The notes beneath the pieces were generated by a model that was given only the letters and a program-made list of their open reading frames with translations, was not told where the DNA came from and searched no databases. From positions 10,912,001 through 10,976,000 of the forward strand of contig NC_135261.1 of the NCBI RefSeq assembly GCF_964204865.1: a DNA stretch of 64,000 nt. Reading direction: 5' to 3'. This DNA comes from Styela clava (lineage: Eukaryota > Chordata > Ascidiacea > Stolidobranchia > Styelidae). Position numbers and translations under genes: made by a program. Positions 25,910-39,204 of the stretch are shown here, one piece after another. The number at the start of each line of letters is the position of its first letter. Positions within the stretch are counted from its first letter, which is position 1.

Positions 25910-26144
25910 GGTGCTCCCGAAGTATGCGAACCAAGATGGCGGACATCGGAACGTAACATGGGTAAGAGGTTAGGGTTAGGCGATAATTTTTTTCCAATTT
26001 TCCTTATTTTAGTCCTATTATCAGTTCGAAGACTAGCCAAGAGCCTCCTGTAGTATTTATACCTAAAATTATGGCCTAACACATATTAGTACACATATTA
26101 CATTCCGATGTCCGCCATCTTGGTTCGCATACTTCGGGAGCCCC
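25910..26144. mobile_element. hAT miniature element with 43-bp inverted repeats
   Basis: The left end GGTGCTCCCGAAGTATGCG continues through AACCAAGATGGCGGACATCGGAA. The right end is its complement, ending CTTCGGGAGCCCC. Flanks are exactly TAATTGTA on both sides (25902-25909 and 26145-26152), an 8-bp target duplication. The AT-rich core includes ATTTTTTTCCAATTTTCC. A related core fragment lies at about 46,210-46,290. Each arm carries CAAGATGGCGGAC, close to the consensus bound by YY1-type zinc fingers. It is non-coding. Confidence 0.9.
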
Positions 26145-26152
26145 TAATTGTA

Positions 26153-28164
26153 GTAATAAAAAATTAGTGTAGAAATAGCTGTGATAAACAAGGCTAACAT
26201 TCTTTGCCGGTACTTTCAAAAAACAGATTGTTGTTCGCGATGAATCATAATGATGGTTTAAACACATACCCTATTTTACAGGCGCCAACTCGCAAAAGCC
26301 CTCTTGACATAGCCTCGAAAATTTCGCAATGGTAAAGTATAGGAAGAATTTTTCGGCGGTCAAAGGTCGGGGAAAGGTTCATTGTATAGTATAAAACAGT
26401 TGGTGAAAAAGAAAGCCTAAAATCAGAATGTCCATAGAGAGTTGAATATCCAAACATTTCAGAACTTTATTATATTCGATATACGTAATAGATTCTTTGA
26501 TTTTAGAAAATTTTTAAAATATCTGAATTAACAAATTGTCGATTTTGGGACCTAAAGTTGGCATCAACCGATCAGGGCAATGCAAATGAAACGTGAAAAC
26601 AACGATCCTAATATTTGTGCTATTTCAAATATGATCAAATCTAAGGTATACAGAATATTGCGATTTTTAAATATAGTTGTTTCCAGTTTAGAATATATTT
26701 CATATTCATAAATGTCTTTTTAGCGCCTATTCTGGATGATTAAGTATTCGGTTACGGCCATCACGATGATATATAAAACGTTTTTTCAAAATTACACTAA
26801 TCAAATCAAAGACAATATTGTAAAACCATACTCAGCTGGGAGCTTTTGGTACCATCTTTTTATGACACTTGGGTGCCACACATATTCGTGCAAAATTTAT
26901 CAGCTGATTTGGATATTTTATATCCATTCCAGTTTCCAACTTCAATAAAATTCTATTGGAGATTGATGAAGTATAGGCTCTCTTCACTTGGAGCGTTTTT
27001 TCTCAAGGACTTTAACACCGCTTCAATGAATTTTAAACGCTTGCAAAACCGATATGATTTCTTGTGACAATGCTTAAGTCATTTTGTTACGGCTTTTAAA
27101 TGCTGTAATCTGATGCCCAATGCAAGTATCATTCGTCAGAAGAAAAAAAATGCGTGAAATATAAAATATTAGTCGTACTAGTTATTTGAGGGGCATATAT
27201 GGCACTTGAATCTCGTAGTTATGATTTAGAATGGCTACTCGGTACATGTATACTCGATCGCACTTTGGCAGACAATTTGGGAATCAGGGAATGGTATAAC
27301 CATGTATAAATGCTGTTTTTTTTGGTATATATGACGTTATATTATGAATAAAGCGTAACGAGTAAAGGGGGAGAAAATCTGGAGAACGGACAAATTCTCT
27401 AATGAGGTTCGTAATACAGTATTATGTGTGTTAAAGGCATCCTATGAATGTAAAATGAAATAAATACGTAGATCATTTTGGTTGCTATATCATATGAATA
27501 TAATAATATAATATGAATACTATGCCTAAAGAAAAATGAGAGAAATACCTAATAGTAGTTTATTTTCAATGTTCAAACGCGTTTGGTCAACACACGAGCT
27601 AGGTACCACAAAAATTTCGAGAATGGCTCTCTTAACCATCATAAATACCACAAAATAAACAATATTAGTTTAAGGTCCAAGATGCATAGCTGATGTATAC
27701 ACTTGTATTACACATTGGGTGAGGTATATTCTTTCGAACCAGTTTCACAATTTAGGTACGACTAAGGAAGACCCAATTTATTTATACGGAATTGTATAAT
27801 ATATAAAATATACAGATATATATATAAATATATCGTAATATGCCATTGAAACTGTAATATTATGAGAAAACTAATGATGTGCAATTTGTGTCAAACATCC
27901 TATAATACGTACATGTTTCAAAATTACGCAAGTGAAAGTCTTTACAGTCCACCCGCATTGATGATTTTGTTCAATTCTGACTGACTAGTTTCACTTGGTA
28001 AAATAGCTTAGGCAGAGTAGGTTCTTCGAACAGTATCTCTTGTTCGTTTTTTTTTTTTTTTGAAAACTTATCGACCTCAAGCCTAACCGTAGCAGTATTG
28101 TGTTCATAAATTTGAGCATTTCTTTTTTAATTCCATAATTTGAGCAGTTCGGCATACCGAAGAT
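26153..28164. other. Intergenic; no gene recognised
   Basis: AT-rich spacer between the TBC1D5 upstream region and the EGF-protein gene. Open frames near 26,245-26,457 and 26,736-27,067 show no recognisable domain, splice partners or signal peptide. Short TA-rich runs occur near 27,800. Confidence 0.4.
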
Positions 28165-31100
28165 ATGAAATCGGCAGTAATCTCCCTCCAACTTTTGTTC
28201 GCAATCGGTAAGTCAATATTAAAACATTATAGATTGCTTCGTTAAAATGTATTGGACTTAACTCTCCAAGTTAACTCTCCACCGATGAAGCAAACTGCAA
28301 AGTATACACTCTCATGTATTTATGGAATAGATAATGAAAAGAAATGCTTATAAAAACACACTTGTAAAACTTGCTATTACTTCCGAGAATTTCTTTATTT
28401 TTTTCTGATTTTTGTTCTACTTATATTTGCAGCATTATTGGGTTACTATGACGTAAACGGTGATTCTCCAATCGACGTCGAATCGGAACCGGATATGGTA
28501 CCACCAACACCGCCGACTGTTGCAACAACTCCTACACCACCCAAACCTCCAGCACCATCAACTCTCAAAACTGCAGGAGAGCCCTCAACCACAACAGAAG
28601 GTAAAGAAATATCAAATTCTTTAACGTCAATTATTACAACAACAGGTAAGTGCAGAAAAATTAAAGCAGTTAAGCTGATCAACTTATGTTCGTGTAACAA
28701 CTGGTTTGCCAAAGTGTTATAATTGTTTGTCTGTTTTCACCTCAGAATCGCTGATTGTCTAATAGTCTCTAATTTAATGAAAAAATTCCAATATCTACTC
28801 AGTGACATATACCTAAAAGTTATCTCAAATATTTTTTCCAAATATACGATTCAGAAACATTGAATCCTAAAATGTCACGAATGTAAATGTTAGAATTACA
28901 GTTTTTAACTTCGATTTTGTTACTGAGAAAATTTTAGATGCTGACATACCATTTTTATATAATTCCTAGCTTTGTTTATAAATTAGTTTCTGCAGTTTTT
29001 TTGGTCAATCAATATTTTACTGAAGTCAATTATCACTTGAAGATATCTGATAATTGTAAAATAGATTTTAAAGATTACATTTGTTATAAAATAGCTACTG
29101 CCTAATCAATTCCATTTTTTTATAATTCTTCTATGAGAATTTTTATGTTTTAACGACCTCAGTTCTAGTGGACGAATGCTTACTCGGCGATGACAACTGT
29201 GATTCTACTTCAGTTTGCTCAGATACGCCATCCTTTTTCGATTGCATTTGTATTGAGGCTGGACATGCATGGAATGGAACAACCTGTGTTAACGAAGAAG
29301 ATGAATATGAAGAGCCTACAAACACATGTAATTCTAGTATATGACTAGGGCTGGGCGTGTCGAAACGCTGATATATGTAGGAATGGCACTTTTATTATTA
29401 AACTTTTCGTAACTGGTATTATGACGTCATAGCAAACAAATTGAAATTCGTCAAAGAACCACGCTTCGACTTAATATAAAATGCAATATCGCTTTCAGAT
29501 GCGTATGACTCCTGTTTGGATAAAGTAGTAAATGAGATTCTATGATATATACTAAACTTATATGGTGGCGCGATAATAGACGTGCTATCCTAATTCGCCA
29601 CAGTTTGCTCCAAAATATTTATCCGTTCTTGCAACCTCAACGTCATCTGAAAAAGCTCATGGTGTCTCTATTTGTGCACCAATGCACCAGTGTTTTGAAA
29701 ATGCCCACTCCTATATATGACATATTTTAGGTTGTAATGGTATTAGTAACGCTACCCAATAGTCTTTATAACATCTTCTCTAAAATTATATTAGTATTGT
29801 AATCTACCAAACGAGAAAGGTGGACGTTGTATTTTATACTCATATAAACTTTATGTGCCTAACGACCCTTCAAATATTGAATGGGCCTATGTGAATATAA
29901 ATATAAAAAATAATGTTAATAAAAATGGTAATTCTCTTAACCTACTAAATCAATCAAATTTGAAGTATGTGATGAAAGAAGTTTTCCAACACACTATTTC
30001 TCTGTGTATTTTCCTGGTCATCTCAGGCATAAACTTGTGCCGCTCTTAAAAAATTGCACCTACACGTGAATTTTGGCTGATAGATTTCGACAGTCACTCT
30101 TAAAAATGGCTTGCTCATGCATGGGTATGTGAATATATTTGTGACATTTGAAAAAGGAGGAAAAACTAGTTGAAAGCTCTTACCGCCGTACGGCCGTACA
30201 CATTTGCGCTACGTAATTTGGGCGCGTTTTAGTGGAAAGCGACGAAAATAAGCTTTTTAAGGACACATTAATGATGTTTTTGGCATTTTTGGTTGGTGAA
30301 ATATTAAAAAAATTATAGAGGGGTGTCAAAATGACCCAGGGACACCCGAGATCATTAGGTTCAGAGGTATATAGACTACATTCTACAAATGTTGTTTATT
30401 ACTCTATTTCGATTTTAAAATGCAAAAGAGGCATATATTATTTGCATGTACATGCATAATTCAGTATATTAGAAAATATATCTAATATCCGATTTTTCAT
30501 CAACATTTTTCAGCTGTATGCACCATGAAGTCACAAATTCCAGAAATGAGAGAAGAAATAGATGGAATTCTGAAACCCATTGATGCTAGGAAAAGGTGTA
30601 TACTAATATAATTAAAATATAAGTCAATATAGAATCGCTTTTAATAGTAAAAATATAATTTTTGTAAATAAATTAAATTTTGTTTTTTAAATTGTTCACA
30701 ATTTTGCGTATCTCTCTCGTCCAATCTTTTGTGTAAATCAAGGGAAAAAGCAATTTCGGGTTTTGATTAGTTTTGCTGTTTTGAGAAATGGAAAGGCCTT
30801 GCCCATGCAAGCGCCGTCTAAAAACCTGATCAGTGTTCTAATCTCAAAATACTTTTCAATCGAAATGATCAATTTTTTATTTACTTTGAATTTTTTTCAG
30901 CAATGATAAATCATGCGATATAATTGAATGGACGCCTCCTTTCACCGAACTGAATGAATATTCGCTTTTTCTACATATAATCGGCGATGATAGCAGCTTA
31001 ACGGCAAATTATACTAAAAGTAGAATGCCAGTGATAGAAATATTTGGTAAGTAATTATTGAATATGATAAATTCAGATTCAGATATTTTTTTTCCGTCGT

Positions 31101-34100
31101 GCCTGAATTATTGTATCACACAAGTAATAAAAAAATGATAACAAAAAGATCAATTGAAATAAAGAGACATGCAATATTTCCGCAACTGACGCGGGGCGCG
31201 AAATTGTCATCGTGTCAGCGACACCGTGTTTTTCGAGTTCAGCAGCAGATGACCTCAAACAAACGTCAAATAAAATTATTTTTCAACAAAATTGAAAATA
31301 GAATTTGGCAAAAACAAATCAAATCGAGAGAGTCAGAAGATTAGTGATTATATAAGTGAGTTTATCTTATTAACATCATGCTCAGATGTGCGCAAAGTAA
31401 ACAAAACAACATAAACTGCAAATTTCAGATAACAGAAGGGGAATTCCCTGCAACTGACAAGAGAAAAGATTATAAAATATATATAAGTATCATTCGCCTC
31501 TATCTCATGAATATTATTTTGCAATGATTTCAAATTTAGAAGTATGAATAAATTTACTTCAAAATGCTCGAAATATCGAAAACGCCTCGTGTTGAAAAGA
31601 CTAATGATATAGCAACAGGGTTCGGTAGTACAGTTAGGCATATGAAATGATCAGTTTTCACACAACCGTGCAAAGTATGACTTCCAGTGCTACATATATA
31701 TTTATCTAGCCAAATAGTGTGATATTCCTTTTTTTAAATGATAACAGGTATACATTTACGGAACATCCAGCCTTCGACTTGTATAATACTTCAAAGGCAC
31801 AAATCATCCTGCCTTAATATAAACGTCGACACATGCTCGAAAGAAATTTGGCTGTCGGACATGGGTAATAATATATCGCCAATCAAACTCAAAAATTTCC
31901 GTAACATGACATTCCAAATAAAATACAGTTTCATCAAGTGTCTGGAAGCAGCTTATCCCGGTAAGAAATTCTATATCTATTTCGGTGTTGCTAAATATGG
32001 AAGACACATTATAGTTTAAAATATTCAATTTTAAAATAAGATGTCCCTGTAATGGGCCCTTGTTATGTTCATTATCACTTTCTCTGTCGAAAATGGATGC
32101 AAATTGTGCAATTCAATAAGGTAAATAGAGGAAAGTGTATCCTTTCATCACGAATTCTGCATCAACAACATAGTTGAATGGTTGAATGTATCTATCATCT
32201 CGCTAACAACTGCTCTATGAGTAACTTGGAATTTTCAGCCTTGCATTCGGCAAACTTAATATTTTCTGAAATGTCATTTTCCCAGTTGCCATATGAATTT
32301 TGAAATGTTTCTCTTTTTGCCTTTTTTGCTAATCTCGGAAAGTCAACTTCTTGCGTAAACTAGAATGTGATAATTATTATTTATTTATCGTTTAATTGTG
32401 TTGTGTAGACACTTGTTACTTTGTTCAAACTATATCTACAAAATCGGGAAAAACACATTCCACGAAACTAAATTAGAAAAACAAATATTGAAATGTAGCT
32501 CAGTTGAAATTGTACAGAACAATTTCAGATAGAACGAACCTAGCGTACTTACTTGTGTAAACAAACTTTTATCATCTTTTTATTTAAAATATTTCTTCAA
32601 ATTTATATTTCTATGTTATTTGGTACTGAAAAAAATTATATATTTTCTGAAATTTTTAGTGCCACCATGTAAAGATTTTGTGCAAAAAATATATAAAGAA
32701 AAAGAAACAACGGTGACCTCTCTTGCAATCGTCCTCGTTATTGTAACCTTCACTTTAGTGTGCTCGTTATCGAAGTAGGTATTTATTTCATCAGCTATTG
32801 TCGTTGTTGTCGGCTTCAGTAAAAGAAAGCCTTTTTTGTCAAAACTATATTTATTAGTGAATAAAAATTAAAATAGCAAAAGCAACATAACTGGATTTTC
32901 ACTAAATTCTGAAAGCCAACAGCAACAGAATATATCGTTTATTTGCGTCTGCTAGTTTATGTAATCCTACAAACGTTGTCATATTAAAGGCATGACATTA
33001 GTCTTATACTTTTTCACCTATTTCCTCATAATAAAGATAAACTTTTAGGCTACTTCATGGAAATAAAAAAAGTGTCGTGTTAGCCGAGGACGTCCAGCCG
33101 GCGGATACGGAAGAACTCGGTCACATATATGGATGGTGGTAGTCCGGTTACAACATTGTATTATGTAGATATTATATCTGAAGTCAGTTATATTAAATGC
33201 TTTATTTGTTAGCTTTCTTACATTTTTGTTTTGGTCAATTTCGACAGTTTTTATATTCAAAAATGATTTGGGTCCATTTTTCTGTGGAATATTTATTTAC
33301 GCTTTTACTTTGAATGAATCTTTTGAGATAAGCCTATAATATCACCCAGGTCTATCTCATAACGGTATTGTAATTTTTTCAATATTATAATTGGGCAATT
33401 CGTGTAGAGCTTTGAAGCTGGGGAATTTTCACTCCTTACCCCGGATGCAAACTGAGCATGTTAAAAAGCGACTGCGCTCGGACTCAAGTTCAGAAAATTT
33501 TTATGAAAGAAACTCTTTTTCTTTGTTCAAAATTTCTACACAACAATTCCAAAATGTCTGACACTGGAGAGTTTAAGAATATGACTCTGGCTCCGACTTT
33601 CCTATTAATGAAAACATGCCAAACTGCGATTACCGAACTCAAATTTTGTGTAGAAGTTTGTCTAAATTATAAGACATATTATATTCTTGATGTTTTTGTC
33701 AATATATGTTTCATACATTGTGACGTTTTACACATTGAATTGGTATACCCATTTCCGCTTTTTTTTGCTCTCTCACAATGTCCAGTCTAATATTATGTAA
33801 TTTCCTTTCGTGCTATTCTATACGAAGCTTATTCACGTCTTTCGCTTCGAACAAAGACGTATATAGGCAGGAATTGACATCTAACGATATGTGAAAAGCT
33901 GCTATTAATTGAAAGGAAAGCATTGTTCACCCAACTTATTACACGGGTGATCTGCAATTCCAAGACAGTTTCAGCTATTTCTTGAACCACTAGATCAGGG
34001 TGGTCCAAACCCAGGCCCGCGGGCCACATGTGGCCCGCCGCTTCATTATCTGTGACCCGCCGCGCATTCGGAGAGTAATCAAAATATGATATTTCAAATT

Positions 34101-35279
34101 GCTCCTCATAAAATAAATCAAAAAAATCGTTTTACATATTGTTGTTATATCACTACTGTGACTGAATTGACTAGTATGATGGCTAGCTGAAGCAACTAGC
34201 GAAGTTGAAGATGTGATGGGCAGTCAAATTTTTACCTGGATTTCTATCGTTTTGATCGGGAATATATGCTAACAATATGGGCATGATAGAAAACTAAACA
34301 TCGGATACGGATTCCATTAGCCTAGGTTGGCAATGCCTGATAACTATGTGTTTACACAAAAGTGCTTGTTTTGTATTGCACTGTTTACCTATTCTTGATA
34401 CTATTGTGGCCCGCGACCAATGCCAAAATAATTTTGTGGCCCGCGGAGCCCACAACCTTGGACCACCCTGCACTAGATTGTCGCGTTCTTATTTTGGTTT
34501 CCTGGATTATTAGACAAAAAAATGATTATTTTGCTGCATTCTTGTTGTTGTCATTATTGGGTTTATCTTGCTGTTATTGTTGATTTCGAAAGAACAGACC
34601 TTTTGCTGCAACTAATGAACCAATCGATTTTAAATTTTAGTACTGAAAAATGTTTGGAGCAGCTAGAAAGTCATTGTTTTAATTCATTTTTTCAGAATTA
34701 CCGCGAATATTACGGGTTCGATATTATAAAGTAGGTACAAAGATATGACATCATATAACCCTCGGTTTGTTTTATCAGACAATCATTTATTTGTTTTCAT
34801 ATTCTGTATATTTACCCTACTAGCGAAACGATCATAATACTAATACTTCATCATCGTTTTCTTGAAATATATGAACAATACCTACTATTTTGTCAGTAGG
34901 TTTCATATTGATTATTATTTGTATTGGATTGCCCCATCCACAGAATTGGATTTTTTTAAAGCGTTCCTAGCTGAGGAATACGCGACTTAAAATGTGAATA
35001 TCTGGAATCAGGTCCAAATTGATACTTTCGAACTCTTCGCAGGCAGGCGTTGAGTCCGAAGAAAGATACAAAACTCATATTTTATATGCTGTTTTCACAA
35101 CTTCAATCAAACAAGATTATAGACAAGCTGTAGTACCTATTATGTTTTTGAAAGGAACAAAACTTGAATCTAAGGGTTTGCTAATTCCAAAATTGTATTC
35201 AAATTTTCCTTTTCACCAGTTTACGAAGAAATTGATTGAATCAAATTGTTTCTATCCGAATCCGAGATGGCCAAGTTGA
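28165..35279 (+). CDS. Single-pass membrane protein with one EGF-like domain (novel architecture), 423 aa
   Basis: Exons: 28165-28207, 28433-28645, 29163-29327, 30514-30595, 30901-31046, 31748-31960, 32660-32774, 33049-33071, 34696-34730, 35043-35279. Phases agree throughout and total 1,272 nt. The start gives a signal peptide (MKSAVISLQLLFAI). Residues about 30-80 are rich in Pro and Thr, likely O-glycosylated. Residues 86-140 form a six-cysteine EGF domain starting VDEC. Residues 141-305 are an unrecognised ectodomain with several Asn-X-Ser/Thr sites and paired cysteines. Residues about 306-324 (TVTSLAIVLVIVTFTLVCSL) form a membrane helix, followed by a basic segment and a tail of about 90 residues with several tyrosines. 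The first seven exons are well supported. The 23-nt exon has a weak donor (gtgtcg), so the tail is provisional. The hAT element at 33,996 sits in an intron. It is probably a cell-surface adhesion or recognition protein; the family is unknown. Confidence 0.7.
33996..34470 (+). mobile_element. Complete hAT miniature element, 475 bp
   Basis: It begins CAGGGTGGTCCAAACCCAGG, then GCCCGCGGGCCACATGTGGC, and ends GGTTGTGGGCTCC-type complement ...CCTTGGACCACCCTG. Flanks are exactly CACTAGAT on both sides (33988-33995 and 34471-34478). The perfect duplication implies a relatively recent insertion in an intron of the EGF-protein gene. It shares terminal and internal sequence with the partial copy at 1-146. 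Confidence 0.9.
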
Positions 35280-36107
35280 AAAAGTGGTTTAATTTTAGGC
35301 TGGAGTAAGATTTTGTAATCATTTAGAGGTGGTCGGACTTACATGTAACTTTCTTGTTTATTGATATATATAGTAAATTTCCGTCTATATGCTTAGTTAT
35401 ATCTAATAGAACAATTCAATGCTTATTTCAGATAGTGTCCATATCATAATTTAGTTTTTCCTCCATATTGTCTTTACCCCCGGATGTCTGCAGGTTTCCT
35501 GCCCAAAACCATGATGACGTCTTCGTTTTGGGACATTTTCCTTGTGATCTTAATATAAAATATCCGAATTTAATTGTATGTTAGAATTGGAGATAAGAGT
35601 ATCTGAAATACTGCTAAAACAACTGACATTTAAATTCCTAATTAGAAATCAAAGTACCGTGATCCATTACTATTTTAGCAAGCATCAGACATTATGTCTG
35701 CAAGGCAAGAAATATACGATGCATGTGAAGTAAAATAGGAAATCTTTACAGGAGCAATTGTTGAATATTCATCCAACGATTTCCTTTGATCAGAGCATAT
35801 CAATGTCACTTTGCTACTTTCTTCTTTGCATGGAACGACATTTAAACATACCTAATTGTCTGATAAAAAGTCTTGGTAGGTTTCAAGATGTGTTTGCATG
35901 TTTTTAATATATCCATCGCACTTAGTACTTTCGTATCTATTTCTGGGTGATCTTGGCATTGGCTTCTATTCTTCATATATGCTAGACCAAAAGAATAAAC
36001 TCCTTATAGAAAATTAAACATTACTGGAGGATAATTAAACGATCAGCAAAATCAAGAAAATGAAAATAAACCATAGTAATTAATTTATGGTCTTGATTTC
36101 TAGCCCT
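35280..36107. other. Spacer between convergent genes; no gene seen
   Basis: This lies between the end of the plus-strand EGF-protein gene and the end of the minus-strand phospholipase gene. No further exon-like frame was found, and I could not choose poly(A) signals with confidence. Confidence 0.4.
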
Positions 36108-38539
36108 CTAGCTGTGTGGAAATGGTATGATATCATGCAGAGTCTTGTGTTCAACTATACCTGCATTGTAAGAGCTTTTAGCTGCTTTACTGGCAAGACA
36201 TTTTGCTGCTTCCTGATCACAATCACACAATGCTCTACTTGCACCTAGAAATACAGAAAATAAAATTAAATGAGAATTTTTCCTTGCTCCACAGAATAAA
36301 AGATTTATTTAACATTCAGTTTTGTCGAATTCTGCATTAAATATCAATAACAAAATATTTCACTTCATAGAAAATGACGAAATTAAAGGTATAATTATAT
36401 ACCCACAGTTTTAAAATACATTCAGATACATGTAATTTTCAATAATATGGTTCAATTCTAACGAAATGTTTTTCATTGATAAATATTCCAACGTACCAAG
36501 ATGCTGGTAAATCTTCCATCGAACATATAACTGATGTTTCTTTTATATACTAGACTAGTACGACATTATAATTTATTTCTACCATTTCAATGTTGGGAAT
36601 ATATACATTTTTAGCTTTCATTATTTGTAGCAGTGTTCAAAGTCTTGGTCACTTGCGAATCCAATTTTTATATTAGAAATAAAGCAGACAACATCTCAGG
36701 TTCAAACAATTTATAAACTCACTGGGTCCGGTATCGGTGCATTTCGTTATCTTCTTATCCTCGCAACAGGACATGCTGTAAGAAGTAGTGTAAGTGTGAC
36801 ATCCTTGTTTCAGTCCGTACTTCTGTGATACTTGTCCGTAGCATAGATCGTGATGTTTGCAGCAACTGTTAAATTTTGTATTTTTCGATATAACGGTGTG
36901 AAATAACCTCATAACACCGAACTATACCGTACGCATGAGATCTCATATATCTTAACCAACTTGGGTGGACTCTACTTAATTTCAACTATAATGAGAATCA
37001 ATAAAGCATACGCAATCATTTTTTAAAACATTCAAAAATTGAAAAAAGTTTGGTATTTTTTTTTTAATAAAAAATATGGCTGCCATAGATGTATTTCATT
37101 TGTTTTCATATGCCTCTATTATTAATTAAAATAAAAAAAAAGACAATAAATATCAGGTCATGAATACGAACTTTTTATAGAATTGATTTGTGTATGATGA
37201 ACTCAAAAGATTACAACAGAAAAATTTCAAAAATAATAAGAATTAATTATACACATTCTTATTTGATACGATATGATGCGATCAAGGTATATTCGTTTGA
37301 AGTGGCAATATAAGAAATAAAATAATATCAATGAAAAGGAACAAAACCAACAATAACAAAATAAATATAAAAATTTAAAATCAAAAATAATAAATTAAAC
37401 TGAAAAAAGTCTTACAGATCTGTTTGATCCAAGTAATTTCCTCGATAATGTCCACCACCACAGTAACATCCATATCCCACATATGTTGTGTACGAGAATA
37501 TAAGCTCATTTATTAAACTGCCAGTCTTGCCCTCCATGAAAAATGACATTGGAAAATTAGTTCTGATCAACAAATGATACAGTAGATTGTAACCAAGGGT
37601 TATGGCTAACCCATAAACAGATAGCGACTTGTAAAAAACTGAACATTAAAATGACGATGCTCCTAAAAAAAATCAGGCAGATCGCACTTACCTTATTTAA
37701 AAATATACTTGAAAGTTATTCAATTAAAATTCACGCTACAATCGAAGGTCAATAGGTTGTACAACAGGATCCCTAATTTTATATAAGTACCTGATAACAA
37801 GCAGTTTGACGAGCAAAATTTAAGCTGGACCATCGTCTTGCGTCGCCGTTTGTAAAGATTCCAGGAATGCCAGATATAAATGAAATATCTGTCATAACTT
37901 TGTTGAAGTCGATTCCTTGATCCTCAAAAAGATTTCTTAATTCTTGCAGTATTGCGTCATCATCAACTTGGTCTTTCCTCTCCTGTAATAAGAAACATTT
38001 CATATAAAAAAGTGAAGTAGTCATAAGTCTATGAGGTTTATTTCCAAGCAAATTATTTCAGAGATTGTCCGATTTTATTCTACCTTTCAGTCTCTTAATG
38101 TTATAACAGTTATCAGAACCGCTTTTGTTGCGGGGCACTGGGTAGCCAAGTGAAGTATTGTGTACGTGGACAAAATTTTACCCTATCTACCCTTAAGCAT
38201 AACACAGTTGTTCAGTTGTTACAATGGAAGCTTCTGTGTTTGAAATTCTTTTTTTTATTTTTATGTAGGCTGTGTTTCCTGACTCGATAATAGCACAAAA
38301 CCCCGTCTCCAGACTTAGTCTTTATAAAATGATTTTACATGGTAAACTTCTTCATGTCAAATTATTACATTTATGTTTTCATTTCAACATCGTTGGTCAT
38401 TATTAAAAAAAATCCTAAAAAAAGTATTTTGGTTGAAATCACTTACCACTATAGATTGGATGCTTTGTATCAAGTCATCGTACGTTTCTTCTCTTGCATT
38501 AGCCAAGACAAATGAAGTTATCAGAAGTAAGATAAACAT
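36108..38539 (-). CDS. Secreted phospholipase A2, 5 exons, about 226 aa
   Basis: The product is expected to hydrolyse the sn-2 ester of phospholipids outside the cell, with calcium. Exons 5' to 3': 38447-38539, 37791-37982, 37416-37531, 36723-36865, 36108-36244. Phases agree and total 681 nt. The signal peptide is MFILLLITSFVLANA. An acidic region (residues about 32-75) follows and could be a propeptide. The calcium loop is YGCYCGGG (115-122), and the catalytic motif is CCKHHDLCY (135-143) with His139 and Asp140. The CDCDQEAAKC helix near the C-terminus supplies the conserved Asp of the catalytic network. Cysteine spacing is that of the classical secreted PLA2 fold. The precise start of exon 3 is uncertain (37531 or 37525, same frame), as its acceptor is weak. 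No catalytic residue is missing. Subgroup and biological role (digestive, immune or venom-like) cannot be told from sequence alone. Confidence 0.9.
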
Positions 38540-39021
38540 TTTGTAATTATTGCTACATTAAAAATTCAAGATACAATATAGTGTTACTCAAAATAGAAGT
38601 AATTTCAATCCCAAACTGTAAGCCAAGGCATAAATAGAAGATACGGGCTTTATTGTAGACATTTTCTATGCGTCGCATTCTATCAACATATATCAAAATA
38701 TTGAAAGTGGTTTGATTGAATATTCCTTGAGATTTTGAGAAGTTACTTCAAATTACAAACTAGAAGCAAAACTTTTCAGATCAGTAATATTCAAGGGCGA
38801 TCATTGGACATGCGAATAATAATATTTTGTTCAAAGTTTTACTAATTCTTAATAATCTTGAGAAAACACTCGCTCACCAACAAGTATGTACTGACACTCT
38901 CCTATGTGATAATAGGAAAATTCTAGTCAGTTACTCTTAGGCTGACAACGACCAAAGATTAGTCTAATCGGCCCACTTTCTTTTATTATATTAATAACAA
39001 TATGGAAACGCCGCATCTTCC

Positions 39022-39204
39022 CTAAAACAATGACGAGGTATAAACAGGAAATTCCACATTGTCCATATGGCGCTCATAAAGGGTTTTGGCGCATCCGTCA
39101 TTATAGAGGCTTCCGTTAAAAGCCTCAAGCCCGTTCATTAATAGATTCAAAGACATTTTAAAACTCTCAACAAATGTTTGTTCAAATTCACTAGCTCGGT
39201 CCAT
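39022..39204 (-). CDS. Possible small protein or single exon, 60 aa, unrecognised
   Basis: An ATG-to-TAG frame whose composition is less AT-biased and more protein-like than its surroundings. It starts MDRASEFEQTFVESFKMSL and contains NGLEAFNGSLYNDGCAKTLY. There is no signal peptide and no recognised domain. It lies about 480 bp upstream of the phospholipase gene on the same strand. It may be an upstream exon of another gene, a small gene, or chance. Confidence 0.25.
   Translation of the reverse strand: MDRASEFEQTFVESFKMSLNLLMNGLEAFNGSLYNDGCAKTLYERHMDNVEFPVYTSSLF

Noticed and set aside
25960..25980. TTAGGGTTAGG as telomeric repeat
   Set aside because: Only two units, located inside the miniature hAT element core.
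28446..28712. Minus-strand frame opposite the Pro/Thr-rich exon
   Set aside because: A shadow of exon 2 of the EGF-protein gene; no splice signals on that strand.
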